From Clostridia bacterium (GTDB taxonomy: Bacteria; Bacillota_A; Clostridia; Christensenellales; Aristaeellaceae), in contig JAFWUC010000013.1 of assembly GCA_017518705.1 (NCBI GenBank), positions 1 to 61,112 on the forward strand: a DNA stretch of 61,112 nt, read 5' to 3'. The position numbers were made by a program, and so were the translations under genes. The notes under the pieces are model-generated. The model made no database searches, was not told where the DNA came from, and was given only the letters and a program-made list of their open reading frames with translations. This document shows positions 41,651-50,001 of this stretch, in pieces (positions within the stretch are counted from its first letter, which is position 1; each line of letters opens with the position of its first letter).

Positions 41651-41680
41651 CACGGCAGGCTTTATGCCTGCCGCGTTTTT
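41651..41680. terminator. Bidirectional terminator between the small membrane-protein operon and the prophage holin
   Basis: CGGCAGGC-tttat-GCCTGCCG followed by CGTTTTTTATT on the plus strand. The minus-strand side (holin) ends inside the T-run. Confidence 0.85.
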
Positions 41681-42102
41681 TATTCCTTGTCCTTCCTGCC
41701 GTGCAATTGGCTCAGCGCGCTTTTCAGCTTTTCCGGCACGGGCAGGCCCAGCCCCGCGGCGTTTTCCAACACGCTCAGGCCCTCGTTCGAAAGGTAAAAG
41801 CAGATCACCGCGCTCCTGAGCGCGCTGCCCGTACCCACCGCATGCGTGTCCAGCACGTGCCCCACGCCGACCAGCGCGAATATCAGCACCTTGCGGCAGA
41901 TGCCCTTAAAGCCGACTGCGCTGGACAGCTTCCTGTCCGAAGCGGCGCGCATCAGCCCTGTAACGTAGTCAAGTATGACGAATACCAGCAGCGCCGTCAT
42001 AAGCCCGTCCATGCCGCCCCAAAACCGGCCCAGCCAGCCGCCCAGCGCCGCCGCGAATATCTGTATCTTTATCCAGATACGATCAATAGAATAACCCGTC
42101 AT
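41680..42102 (-). CDS. Phage holin (Phage_holin_4 / TcdE-like)
   Basis: The 140-residue protein has the family architecture: amphipathic start (IWIKIQIFAAALGGWLGRFW), helix GLMTALLVFVILDYVTGLMR, the conserved basic turn SDRKLSSAVGFKGICRKVLI and further helices (FALVGVGHVLDT, SAVICFYLSNEGLSVLENAA). Holins open the membrane so that the lysin can reach the wall. RBS GAGG ~9 bp from ATG 42102. The matching lysin is upstream (42881-43675), but a foreign gene now sits between them on the opposite strand. Confidence 0.92.
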   Translation of the reverse strand: MTGYSIDRIWIKIQIFAAALGGWLGRFWGGMDGLMTALLVFVILDYVTGLMRAASDRKLSSAVGFKGICRKVLIFALVGVGHVLDTHAVGTGSALRSAVICFYLSNEGLSVLENAAGLGLPVPEKLKSALSQLHGRKDKE

Positions 42103-42226
42103 TTATTATTACCTCATTAATCTTTTTGCAGGAAATGTATTTGTAGATAAAGAATGTATTTATATACCTGCTATTTGTATAAATAATGAACGTTCAACAT
42201 TATACAAGGAGGCATATAAGTAATTC

Positions 42227-42895
42227 ATGGGAAGAAAACCAAGATTTCCCGGAGTATCATGGTATTGTGACCATTGTGGAGCTTCACTTAATTCTCAAAA
42301 AGGATTTAACGACCATAAATATATATGGAAATGTAGAAAATGTGGCTACAAGAATAGCATATCTTGGGATAATATAGACAGCGGCGCTTCCGTAGTTGAA
42401 AAGTATTTGCTCCATTTTCTTGGTTTATTTTCTTATATTGGTTTTTGGACTTCTTTGATGCTGACGGTAAGCATATTTGCATTCAAAGCAGACAAAAACA
42501 TATACCTATTACCGCTCCTGTATTCCCTTGGCATATATATATCTGCTTTTCTAATGTCTCTGATTGTAGAATTCGGTCTAAGAAAAACAAAACTATCTTT
42601 TCGAAAACTAATAACTACTATTATTCGTAACATAAAAGAAGATATATTGTCACCCCTGTTATTCGTCAAAGAAATATTGAACACTATTCTCACCTTGCTA
42701 TCAAAAGTATTTCGATTAAAGAAACCCTTTGTATGGTACAACAATACTATTATTGTCTTAGTCTCTTTGTTCTACATACTCATTTTCATTGCAGAAATCG
42801 TTGCATTCAACAGAATCAACGGATTCAGTACGAATGACTGGTTGACACTGCTTAAAAATGGGTATAATAAGGTTTATTATCTAATTACAAATTAA
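42227..42895 (+). CDS. AT-rich cargo gene: zinc-finger membrane protein
   Basis: The 222-residue protein lies on the strand opposite to the phage genes and is markedly AT-rich. It begins with a double zinc-knuckle domain, PGVSWYCDHCGASLNSQKGF then YIWKCRKCGYKNSIS (CxxC...CxxC), followed by two helices near residues 70-115 and a last helix (NNTIIVLVSLFYILIFIAEI). Similar proteins in Firmicutes are usually labelled Sec23/Sec24 zinc-finger-containing, without known role. GGAGG is 15 bases from ATG 42227, longer than usual; an in-frame TAA just upstream excludes earlier starts. Its end overlaps the lysin end by 15 bp. A phage cargo gene is the best explanation. Confidence 0.78.
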   Translation: MGRKPRFPGVSWYCDHCGASLNSQKGFNDHKYIWKCRKCGYKNSISWDNIDSGASVVEKYLLHFLGLFSYIGFWTSLMLTVSIFAFKADKNIYLLPLLYSLGIYISAFLMSLIVEFGLRKTKLSFRKLITTIIRNIKEDILSPLLFVKEILNTILTLLSKVFRLKKPFVWYNNTIIVLVSLFYILIFIAEIVAFNRINGFSTNDWLTLLKNGYNKVYYLITN

Positions 42896-43675
42896 TAAAC
42901 AAGGCAATTCAGTATTATCATATTTCCAAAAACAAAAGAACGCCTTGCGTTCCTTCATAAAGTCCGATATCTTCTGCCGCGTGCGTTTGGAAGACGCGGG
43001 GTCGTTTGCGTATATGAACGCATCGTCGTGCTTCCACACGCAGATGTAGTGCCCGCCCTTCGTCCAGTAGCCCTTTCCCATGCTCGCCACGGCGAGCCCG
43101 CCCGAATCAAGGCAGTTCAAAAGCTCCTCCCGGCTGCCCGTTTTAAGGTACCTGCCGAAGGGATACGCCTGCGAAACGTGTTTGAAAAACGACCAGGCGG
43201 TCCCGCTTGAACGGGAACGGTCGCCCCAGGCAAGCGCCCTGTCCGCCAGAAGCGGCGGAGTGACCGAGGCGTCGATCAGCGCCGCAACCACGTCCGCCAT
43301 GGCGGCAGGTCCGCAGCCGGAAGACTTCATCGTCTGCGTTTTGTCCCCGTGGGAGGAGTACATCTTCCCCGCCCAGCGGGGGTCGTACTGCTTAAAGTCC
43401 GGGGGCTGTATTCTCATGCCGGTGTGCCCAAGGCCTTCCCCTTCGGGGGAAGGCGGAGCTTTAGCTCCGGATAAGGTCATCAGCGCCGCCCACGTGAGCG
43501 GTCCCGCAACGCCGTCCGCCTTGAGCCCGCTTGCCGCCTGGAAGTTTTTGAGCGCCGAAAGCGTGTTTTTGCCGAATATCCCGTCCGTTTTTCCGCAGTT
43601 GCAGCCCAGTTTATTCAGTGTCTCCTGCAGCAGCCTGACCGTTTCGCCCCGGCTGCCCTTACGTACCGTGTCCAT
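42881..43675 (-). CDS. Phage lysin: peptidoglycan-binding domain plus C39-like cysteine peptidase
   Basis: The 264-residue protein starts at ATG 43675 after AAAGGAGG. Residues 1-68 form a PG_binding_1 domain (GSRGETVRLLQETLNKLG, then ALKNFQAASGLKADGVAGPL). Residues ~95-250 form a peptidase_C39_2-like domain with Cys121 in SSGCGPAAMADVVAAL and His209 in TKGGHYICVW, followed by an Asn/Asp (NDPAS). The linker (residues 72-86, APPSPEGEGLGHTG) is encoded by a copy of the genome's palindromic repeat. The last residues (ELPCLLICN) run into AT-rich foreign DNA, so the native C terminus may have been changed. Confidence 0.88.
   Translation of the reverse strand: MDTVRKGSRGETVRLLQETLNKLGCNCGKTDGIFGKNTLSALKNFQAASGLKADGVAGPLTWAALMTLSGAKAPPSPEGEGLGHTGMRIQPPDFKQYDPRWAGKMYSSHGDKTQTMKSSGCGPAAMADVVAALIDASVTPPLLADRALAWGDRSRSSGTAWSFFKHVSQAYPFGRYLKTGSREELLNCLDSGGLAVASMGKGYWTKGGHYICVWKHDDAFIYANDPASSKRTRQKISDFMKERKAFFCFWKYDNTELPCLLICN
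43430..43472. repeat. Palindromic repeat copy inside the lysin gene
   Basis: CCTTCCCCTTCGGGGGAAGG followed by an inner stem GGAGC-ttta-GCTCC and AAGGTCATC. It is the same family as 441-510 and stays in frame, coding the lysin linker. Confidence 0.8.
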
Positions 43676-43727
43676 GATTACCTCCTTTGCATACCGTGTT
43701 TTGGCGCTTTTCGCGCCCCGCCGCGCT

Positions 43728-45176
43728 TCAGACCGTGTACGAGCCCATGCAGTATACCCAGAACCCGCTTGGCGTCTGCCCGCCCGTCTGGTTCCTGAGA
43801 CGGATGAGCCCGCTTGCAGTGACGCCCATGTACCCGCCCGGCACCTGGCTGTAGCTCGCCGCGAAGGTCTCCTGGCTCGGGCGGAACTCTTCGGGTATCG
43901 CGCCGGACACCGCCACCCAGGTGGAGGCGTTTATGGTCTGTTTGGATGTGACGCCCAGGTACAGGTGCACGGTGCTGCCTATCCTCCTTGCGTGGAAGCG
44001 GCCGTCGCGGATGCTGACTTTGGACGTGTCCGCGTACCCGGACAGGTCCACCCAGCCCGTATCGTACACCCTTCCGCCCAGTTTGCGTATATCCGCCAGC
44101 TCCGCGGGGTACGCCACCTGGAACAGGGGCTGCGCCAGAGTGCCCGTGGAGCGCATGCCCACCGCAACTCCCGTGCTTTCTATGTTGAATATCGCGCCCG
44201 TGCGGGGGATCGTTATGCCGTTGTATACCGCGGAAAAAAAGCCGTCCGAGAGCGTCAGGGTGACCGAGGGCAGGGCGGCAAGCGAGGAACGGTTCTGCAC
44301 GTACGCGCCGTAAACGGCGAACACCCCCGCCGTGTCCGTTAAATCCAGAGAAAGCGCAGGCGCAAGCCGCTCCCTGACCAATTTCAGCGCCACTGAAACG
44401 GGCCCCGCCGAAGCCGAAGTGCCGTCCGAATACGCTATGAGTATGCAAATATCGGCTGAAGCGCCCACCCGCGCGCTCCAGAGGGAAGCGTCCGTCTGCG
44501 GCAGGGTGAAGTTAAACGAATCGTCCCACGCGCCGCCTTCCGAAGCAGTCACTTCCCTTGTCACGCTCCCGCCGCCCCCCGCGCTGCCTGACAGCGAAAA
44601 CGTCACGCCCGCCACCGCCCGCCCCGCGGTAAAGCTGAGCCTGACGGGCATGGTCTCCCCCTGCGCCAGGCTGTCCGCGTCTAAGCCGTAATACATGTCG
44701 GTGCCGTCCGCCGCCGCGACATGGCCGTGGATCCTGCCGGCGGGGGTGTATTCCGCGGCGAGCTTCAGGTTTTTCCAGGTGCAGGTCGCGTAATTCGCGC
44801 CGCTGCCCCCCGTGCCGCCCGCCGCGCGGAAGTAAAACCTGATCCTGAAGGAGGTATCCCCCGCCCTGAGCCGCGCCAGTATCGCCTTGTCGGTCACGTT
44901 TTTGCCCGTGTCCGCGAACTGCAGGGTGCGCGAGCCGCCTGCCTGGGTCTGCAACACGTCGTAACTCAGGCGCGCCGAAACGAACTTTACGCCGCTTAGG
45001 GAGGGCGGCACGGTGACGGTCACGCTGTCGTCGGATATGACGTCCGGCGCGGAGTAAGTGTAGACGGTATACACCCGCTGCAGCCCGCCCACGTACTCCA
45101 CCCGCTCCTGGGCGGTGCCGGTCCACGCGGACGTGCTTACGGCGGTATTTTTAGACAATGTAAGGTTTATTTGCAT
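43728..45176 (-). CDS. Phage tail fibre/receptor-binding-like structural protein
   Basis: The 482-residue protein is beta-rich and Gly/Ser/Thr-rich: N-terminal VRVEYVGGLQRVYT-like strands, a Gly run (SGSAGGGGSVTREVTASEGG), FSAVYNGITIPRTGAIFNIE, and a C-terminal head (GRFHARRIGSTVHLYLGVTS, VPGGYMGVTASGLIRLRNQT). The layout resembles DUF859-type and other Firmicutes phage fibre proteins that sit between tail-tip and lysis genes. It would contact the host surface. The upstream phage gene is separated by a 2-kb insertion of repeats and a secreted-protein gene. Confidence 0.75.
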   Translation of the reverse strand: MQINLTLSKNTAVSTSAWTGTAQERVEYVGGLQRVYTVYTYSAPDVISDDSVTVTVPPSLSGVKFVSARLSYDVLQTQAGGSRTLQFADTGKNVTDKAILARLRAGDTSFRIRFYFRAAGGTGGSGANYATCTWKNLKLAAEYTPAGRIHGHVAAADGTDMYYGLDADSLAQGETMPVRLSFTAGRAVAGVTFSLSGSAGGGGSVTREVTASEGGAWDDSFNFTLPQTDASLWSARVGASADICILIAYSDGTSASAGPVSVALKLVRERLAPALSLDLTDTAGVFAVYGAYVQNRSSLAALPSVTLTLSDGFFSAVYNGITIPRTGAIFNIESTGVAVGMRSTGTLAQPLFQVAYPAELADIRKLGGRVYDTGWVDLSGYADTSKVSIRDGRFHARRIGSTVHLYLGVTSKQTINASTWVAVSGAIPEEFRPSQETFAASYSQVPGGYMGVTASGLIRLRNQTGGQTPSGFWVYCMGSYTV

Positions 45177-45189
45177 ACTGTGTTTCCTT

Positions 45190-45700
45190 TCGTGATGGGA
45201 GCTGTCAATTTTTAGCTGTTAGCTGTCAGCTCTTAGCTTTTAGAAGCGGCTTCGCCGCGTCGTTAGCTTTTAGCTTTTAGCTCTTAGCTGTCAGAGGCGG
45301 CGCGTTGCGCCGCTTTTGTCGTTTGTCATTTGCCTGTAGTCGATGGTCAGTTGCTCTCCTCGCGTCATTGCGAGGCTTGCGTCGCAAGCCGTGGCGATCC
45401 GTTCTTTTATGATGGGTCATTGGTCATTGGTCGTTGGTCTACTGTCGTTCTTTCCTGCGTCATTGCGAGACCCACACAGTGGGTCGTGGCGATCCGTTCC
45501 TTTATGATGGGTCATTGGTCGTTGGTCATTTATCTTTCCCGCGTCATCGCGAGCGGAGGAATGGGACATTCCGAGGCGTGGCAATCCGTTCCTTTATTTG
45601 ATTGGGTTACGGATTGCCACGTCAAGTCCTGCGGGCTTTCCTCGCAATGACGCGAGCCGGGTTACTTTTTGCCGCGGACTTCGATCGCCGCAATGACACA
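45190..45700. repeat. Repeat array: TTAGCTTTT words, GGTCATTGGTC words and GCGTCATTGCGAG palindromes
   Basis: 45205-45295 holds AGCTTTTAGCT words and stems GCGGC..GCCGC. Around 45330-45535 come GGTC(A/G)TTGGTC words. GCGTCAT(T/C)GCGAG...CGTGGC(G/A)ATCCGTTC half-elements start at 45363, 45459 and 45540; the last is complete, closing with ACGGATTGCCACG...CGCAATGACGC near 45652. No gene seen between 45177 and 45766. Confidence 0.85.
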
Positions 45701-45766
45701 AAACACTTTCCCCGGCTTTCTGTCAAAAACGCGGCGGGATCCGTATCCGCCGCGGGCTTTCGCATA

Positions 45767-45802
45767 AAAAACCACGGGAAACATCAGTTTTCCGTGGTTT
45801 CG
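45767..45802 (-). terminator. Terminator of the secreted-protein gene
   Basis: Minus strand AACCACGGAAAA-ctgatg-TTTCCCGTGGTT followed by TTTTAT. Confidence 0.9.
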
Positions 45803-45836
45803 CTGATAATATACTGAGCCGAAACGGCTTAAACGC

Positions 45837-46715
45837 TTACTCCGCTTCGGTCTCTCCGCCCAGTATGACCTTGGTCTTCTCGAATATCTGCGCGCCGGTC
45901 TCGCCGTCGTACACCGCGAGATCGAAGGTCATGGTTTTTACATCCTTAAGCGGCAGGGAAACTTCATCCATCCTGCTTTCGGGGGTCAGCTCGAATTCAT
46001 ATGTTTCGGCGATCGTTTCGGCGTTTACCGTGATATTCTCAAAAGCGACCTTTATGGGCTTATCGTGTCCGCTGTGGCTCAGGTTCAGATCAAGCGAGTC
46101 GAAATTATAACCCTCAATGATCCCTATGTATATGCCGTTGGCTCTGAACAGCGGGGCGCGGGTAGTCTGCTTGTACATGATAATGGGCGTGCCCGGATAC
46201 GGGAAATCGAGCTCACATGGCACAGGATCGCCCAGCCGCAGATCCGTATTCGCATAGCACATGGGCGCGCTGCTGATATACGGAAGCACCTCAAACGAGA
46301 GATTTACCATGTTATCAGAAACGTCACTTGCGAAACTCGGATACGGAAGATGGTAAGCCACATCGACCTCGGCTCCCGCTTCGGGTCTGTCTTTCCAGGG
46401 CATTTCCGCATATTCCTGGCCCATGCGCCCCTCCGCCCCATAATACATCTTCTTTAAGGTGCAATCCAGCGTCGCGGACGTTTCGTTTTTGATGTGCGCG
46501 TAGATGATCAGTTCTTCATCAGTTTTGTCAATACCGTACAGGCTGAAGGTAAAGCCCTCGAAGGATACGATCTCCAATGGAGTTTCCAGTTTCTCGCCCA
46601 AAGCGGGAATGCGGACCGTGTCACAGTTGATGTCGGGACCCTGCTCGGCAAGCACGAACGGAACAAATAAAAGAAGCAGACCGAGGATAAGTGCGAGGGA
46701 TGTGAATCTCTTCAT
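45837..46715 (-). CDS. Secreted protein of unknown function inserted in the prophage
   Basis: The 292-residue protein has a signal peptide (MKRFTSLALILGLLLLFVPF ending VLA-E) and a mature part of beta character with two similar halves: FEGFTFSLYGIDKTDEELII...HIKNETSATLDCTL, and IIEGYNFDSLDLNLSHSGHD...FELTPESRMDEVSLPLKDVK. No family recognised. It has its own consensus promoter (46768-46796) and terminator (45767-45802), unlike the phage genes around it, and sits between two phage tail genes. It looks like host-type cargo or an independent insertion. Confidence 0.78.
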   Translation of the reverse strand: MKRFTSLALILGLLLLFVPFVLAEQGPDINCDTVRIPALGEKLETPLEIVSFEGFTFSLYGIDKTDEELIIYAHIKNETSATLDCTLKKMYYGAEGRMGQEYAEMPWKDRPEAGAEVDVAYHLPYPSFASDVSDNMVNLSFEVLPYISSAPMCYANTDLRLGDPVPCELDFPYPGTPIIMYKQTTRAPLFRANGIYIGIIEGYNFDSLDLNLSHSGHDKPIKVAFENITVNAETIAETYEFELTPESRMDEVSLPLKDVKTMTFDLAVYDGETGAQIFEKTKVILGGETEAE

Positions 46716-46767
46716 GACATACGACCTCCGAATACTTGTTTTTACGCATCACAGGCGCTTTACTGGC

Positions 46768-46796
46768 ATTATACCTGCCGTTTTACGCATTGTCAA
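46768..46796 (-). promoter_or_regulatory. Consensus promoter of the secreted-protein gene
   Basis: Minus strand TTGACA (46791-46796), 17-bp spacer, TATAAT (46768-46773). Confidence 0.9.
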
Positions 46797-46829
46797 TTAC
46801 GCCGCAGCGCTCGTTTTTTACAAAACTGC

Positions 46830-47170
46830 GTCAGTGTAAGGTAAACGCGTTCACGCCTGCGATCCGTTCCTTATTGAGCGGAGTACGGATTGCCACGCTC
46901 CCTACGATCGCTCGCAATGACGCGTAAACCGTTCTGCGTTCCGTACTCATCTTCGTTCTGCTTTTATCCGCAGGACCGGCTGTGCCGGTTCGAGGAAGAA
47001 TTTTCGCGAAGGACAGCTTACCGTCCGTAACGAAAATTCTTTCCTTGCGCTTTTTGCGCTCGGAAAATCCGCAGATTTTCAGCAAAAAGCGTTCCATGTT
47101 TGCCCGCTGTGTCTATTTGACACAGCGGACAAACACATGATTGAAATGCGTCGCAGAGGCATTTCAATCA
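46830..47170. repeat. Mosaic repeat array downstream of the phage tail-tip gene
   Basis: From left: a GCGATCCGTTCC...ACGGATTGCCACG...CGCAATGACGC palindrome (46858-46923); a ~90-bp module with ACCGGC-tgt-GCCGGT and AATTTTCGCGAAGGACAGC...AACGAAAATTCTTTCC (46968-47047), also at 56524-56610; AAAAAGCGTTCC (47084-47095); a stem CCGCTGTGTC/GACACAGCGG; and the stop-codon hairpin TGATTGAAATGC/GCATTTCAATCA (47138-47170). Confidence 0.85.
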
Positions 47171-48963
47171 AATATCTGCCATGCCCATCCCCGCGTGGAC
47201 GTGCGCTTTGCCCGGATGCTGCCCAGCGTTATCTGCTCCACGCCCAGTCCGTTTCCGGCAAAGGACGCCAGATGCCCCGCGGCGCCCTCCCGGTCGATGT
47301 GGAAGCCCGTGTCGTTTACCAGGGTGGAATACACGCTGCCGCTCTGCCTCTGCCGCATGCCCGCGTGCTCCGAAGCGGAAACGGAGCCGTCCGCGCCTAC
47401 GTTCAGCAGGTAATACTTGCCGTCCGCCGCCCTGACGCACAGGTTGCCCACCCAGGCGCGCACGAGTTTGGCGTAATCGGCGGACAGGTTCTTTATGAAC
47501 ACGTCTCCGCCCGCGCCGTACTCCAGATGCAGGGCGTTTGCCAGCAGATTCGTGACCGTGGCGCGGTCGAACGCCGCGCAGCCCGCCGTGATCACCGTGA
47601 ACGCCGCCAGGGCGGAAGCGAGTTCGTCTGTCCGGATGCTCCCCGCCGTCAGGCTGTTTATCTTCGCCGCCAGCAGTTTCGCCGTGCCCGCCGAAAGCTC
47701 GTCGGAAGCCACCGTGCCCGCGCTCAGTTTGCGCACAGTGGCATTCACTATCTCCGCCGCCATGGCTGTCAGGCTGTCGGTGGTCGCTTCCGTGGAAGAG
47801 ATCTCCTGCGCCCTAATAAACGCGGCGTCTATGAATTTCGCCAGCAGCCCGCCTGTCTTTATCTGTTGGGCGGACAGGTTTTCGATGTATGTGCTGACCA
47901 AAACCGCCACCCGCGAGGCAAAGTTGTTTATCACGTCTGGGTTCAGCCCGCCCTCGGGAGCAAGCAGCCGCCGCGAGGCGTCGGGGGACGCGCTTTCGCC
48001 CGTGGGCAGCGCGCTAATCAGCTTAAGCCGCCACAAGCCTCCCGTCAGGCTCGCCCTTAAGGAGGTGACCAGCAGCCTCGATTCCGCTCCGCTTTCGTCC
48101 GCCAGGATGCAGGAATCTCCTGCCTGGGGCAGGATCTCTTCGTCGGTGATGACTTCGCCCCGCTTAAAACCGATCCCGCTTAGCGCACCTAACACGGCGT
48201 TTATCCGCGCGCCGCTCAGAAGCGGGTTTTCGCCGAGGGACAGCGAGTTGTACGCCTTGAAGGGCTTTGACGCGTCCGTTTTCGCGGTCACGCTCTCCCC
48301 GTCACGCTTATATTCCAGCGCGTTAAGGCAAAACTCCCCGCTGCCCAGCCTGACGTCGCTCATCCTGCCGGGCGCAAGCGTGAACTTCGCCTCTTCGTTC
48401 AGGCTTTTCGCGTACACTTCGCCCGAATAATCCACTCCTATCAGCCCGCCTATCGCCGCGGCGGTCTGGCGCGCCGCCTGTCGGAGAGTCAATGGCGTCT
48501 TCCACTCCGGGCGGGCGGATACCGCGCTTTGGGACGAAATGAACCCGCCTTCCGCAAGGGGGCAGCCCGCGAGCGCGGCAAAGCTCATCACGAGCCCCTT
48601 GAGGGTCATGGGGTAGCTCAAGCGGTCGGTAAAGCCTTCCTCCATCTTAAGACTCATTTCGTCCGCGCCGTAAAGCGTCACCTGCTTAGGCTCCCTCTCG
48701 ACTTCCGTCACCCGGAACACCCCCGCGGGCAGCACCTCGCCTTCCTCGGTCTGCAGCTTAAGGCGCATAAGCGCGCCCATCAGCTTTTCCGCCCGGGGGT
48801 AGATGTAGGGCGCCAGGCGCAGGGTGAAGCGCTTGGAAGGCGTTTTTCCGAGGGGGAAACCCTCGCCCAGCGCCTCCTCGATCACGGCGGAAAGCACGCT
48901 CTCCCGGTCCAGCGCGCAGGTTTCTCCCGTCTGCATAAGGGCGCTCAGCTCATACAGCCTCAT
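47164..48963 (-). CDS. Phage tail-tip / baseplate-hub-like protein
   Basis: The 599-residue protein starts at ATG 48961-48963 after AGGAGG. The N-terminal ~330 residues look like a siphophage tail-associated (gp27-hub-like) domain: RFTLRLAPYIYPRAEKLMGA, LTLRQAARQTAAAIGGLIGV and GDSCILADESGAESRLLVTS. The second half has repetitive helical and short beta segments (KLSAGTVASDELSAGTAKLL), typical of trimeric tail needles, and ends in a beta tip. The last codon and stop lie within the TGATTGAAATGC hairpin, so the C terminus (QIFD) may be set by the repeat. Confidence 0.75.
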   Translation of the reverse strand: MRLYELSALMQTGETCALDRESVLSAVIEEALGEGFPLGKTPSKRFTLRLAPYIYPRAEKLMGALMRLKLQTEEGEVLPAGVFRVTEVEREPKQVTLYGADEMSLKMEEGFTDRLSYPMTLKGLVMSFAALAGCPLAEGGFISSQSAVSARPEWKTPLTLRQAARQTAAAIGGLIGVDYSGEVYAKSLNEEAKFTLAPGRMSDVRLGSGEFCLNALEYKRDGESVTAKTDASKPFKAYNSLSLGENPLLSGARINAVLGALSGIGFKRGEVITDEEILPQAGDSCILADESGAESRLLVTSLRASLTGGLWRLKLISALPTGESASPDASRRLLAPEGGLNPDVINNFASRVAVLVSTYIENLSAQQIKTGGLLAKFIDAAFIRAQEISSTEATTDSLTAMAAEIVNATVRKLSAGTVASDELSAGTAKLLAAKINSLTAGSIRTDELASALAAFTVITAGCAAFDRATVTNLLANALHLEYGAGGDVFIKNLSADYAKLVRAWVGNLCVRAADGKYYLLNVGADGSVSASEHAGMRQRQSGSVYSTLVNDTGFHIDREGAAGHLASFAGNGLGVEQITLGSIRAKRTSTRGWAWQIFD

Positions 48964-48974
48964 TTATGCCTCCT

Positions 48975-49337
48975 TTATATCTCTCTCGCGCTGAAACTCA
49001 GGGAATATTCCGCCCGGGAGTCTTTCACCCGCTCCAGGTCGCACAGATAGTCCTCGCACACGTAGTCGCCGCAGGCGGTGCCGCCCTGAGCCGCGCCCAG
49101 TATGATCGAAAAGTGAGCAGAGGTGATAATATCGAGTATGTCCGCCGCCTCTTCCGCGCTCAAGCACATCCACTCCGCCCGCACGTGCCGCTTGAACAGC
49201 GCCTCGCCCTGAGCCAGGCTGCCGAACACGTTCCTTTCCGGCATAAGCACGTTTTTGGCGTTTATGCGGCAGAAGCTCGGTGACTGCATTCCGTCGAATA
49301 TGGTGTTGCCCACAGCTAACCGCATTATGCTGTTCAT
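48975..49337 (-). CDS. Phage protein, unknown (tail-proximal)
   Basis: 120 residues (MRLAVGNTIFDGMQSPSFCR, then ADILDIITSAHFSIILGAAQ and EDYLCDLERVKDSRAEYSLS). It ends 11 bp before the tail-tip gene and overlaps the preceding small gene by 4 bp. Position between coat-region genes and tail-tip protein suggests a tail or adaptor component; no family recognised. Confidence 0.65.
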   Translation of the reverse strand: MNSIMRLAVGNTIFDGMQSPSFCRINAKNVLMPERNVFGSLAQGEALFKRHVRAEWMCLSAEEAADILDIITSAHFSIILGAAQGGTACGDYVCEDYLCDLERVKDSRAEYSLSFSAREI

Positions 49338-49522
49338 AATTCCAGTTCCTCCTTGCCCTGGCTCGAGCGGGAACGGTTTATGGCGTTCGCGGCGGCTTCG
49401 CCCAGCAGCACGCTGCCCGCCAGCACGTCGCTCACCGCGTCGTACAGCCTTTCCTCCAGGTATCTTTCCGTCAGTTCCCTGACCCGCGTTTCGATCAGGT
49501 TTTCTATGTCGTAAATGTTCAT
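49334..49522 (-). CDS. Small phage protein, unknown
   Basis: 62 residues, helical and charged (IENLIETRVRELTERYLEER). RBS AAAGGAGGCAAA before ATG 49522. It overlaps the next gene by 4 bp (ATGA), the compact style of phage operons. Confidence 0.65.
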   Translation of the reverse strand: MNIYDIENLIETRVRELTERYLEERLYDAVSDVLAGSVLLGEAAANAINRSRSSQGKEELEL

Positions 49523-49585
49523 TTTGCCTCCTTTCGGGCCGTTTTCGGCGCTTTTTTGGTGATTTCAGGGTCCGCTTCCGGAAAA

Positions 49586-49601
49586 TGTTTCACGTGAAAC
49601 A
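49586..49601. promoter_or_regulatory. parS site 1 (ParB/Spo0J binding sequence)
   Basis: TGTTTCACGTGAAACA, a perfect 16-bp palindrome equal to the Firmicutes parS consensus, in a 116-bp gap between two phage genes. Flanks AAAA and TTTTTG are shared with the copy at 53421. Confidence 0.92.
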
Positions 49602-49638
49602 TTTTTGTTTTCCGGCCATAAGCAGACCACATTATCCG

Positions 49639-50001
49639 CTATGCGACCACGATGACGTCCCGCATGTCCATGACCAGGCGGCAGCCGCGCAGAGTCGTGA
49701 CAGCATAGCCGTCCAAATACACCGTAACGTCGTATTCGTCGCTGCCGCGCCCGTCCATGTAGTCCAGCATGATGTCGATGAGGATCTGATCCGCCTTTCC
49801 GTACAGGCGGGAGATGTGGAAGCGGAATTCCGCCTTCCGGTTGTCCATGGGATAAACCCGTTCGCCCGCCAGGGTGATCACGCTTTCGGGCGCGCCCTTT
49901 ACCGCCCTTACGCCCGAAACGCGGCAGGCGGGAAAACCGCTCCCGCCCGCCCTTGTGATCTCCAGCTCTATCGCGCCCGGACGCTTCGCCTCGGGGATCA
50001 T
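49639..50001 (-). CDS. Phage head/tail protein, unknown
   Basis: 120 residues of beta character (RPGAIELEITRAGGSGFPAC, ESVITLAGERVYPMDNRKAE, SDEYDVTVYLDGYAVTTLRG). It overlaps the coat gene by 4 bp. Position right after the coat suggests a connector or neck role (inference). Confidence 0.65.
   Translation of the reverse strand: MIPEAKRPGAIELEITRAGGSGFPACRVSGVRAVKGAPESVITLAGERVYPMDNRKAEFRFHISRLYGKADQILIDIMLDYMDGRGSDEYDVTVYLDGYAVTTLRGCRLVMDMRDVIVVA

Noticed and set aside
45330..45820. Regular repeats at 45.2-45.7 kb and 53.26-53.31 kb as a possible CRISPR array
   Set aside because: Repeat units are of unequal length, mostly palindromic, with no constant-length spacers and no cas genes nearby.
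46831..47097. Short minus-strand frames of 88 and 91 codons at 46831-47097 and 56500-56775 with a shared ERIFVTDGKLSFAK segment
   Set aside because: The similarity is explained by the shared DNA repeat module, which is palindromic; frames lack RBS and differ outside the module.
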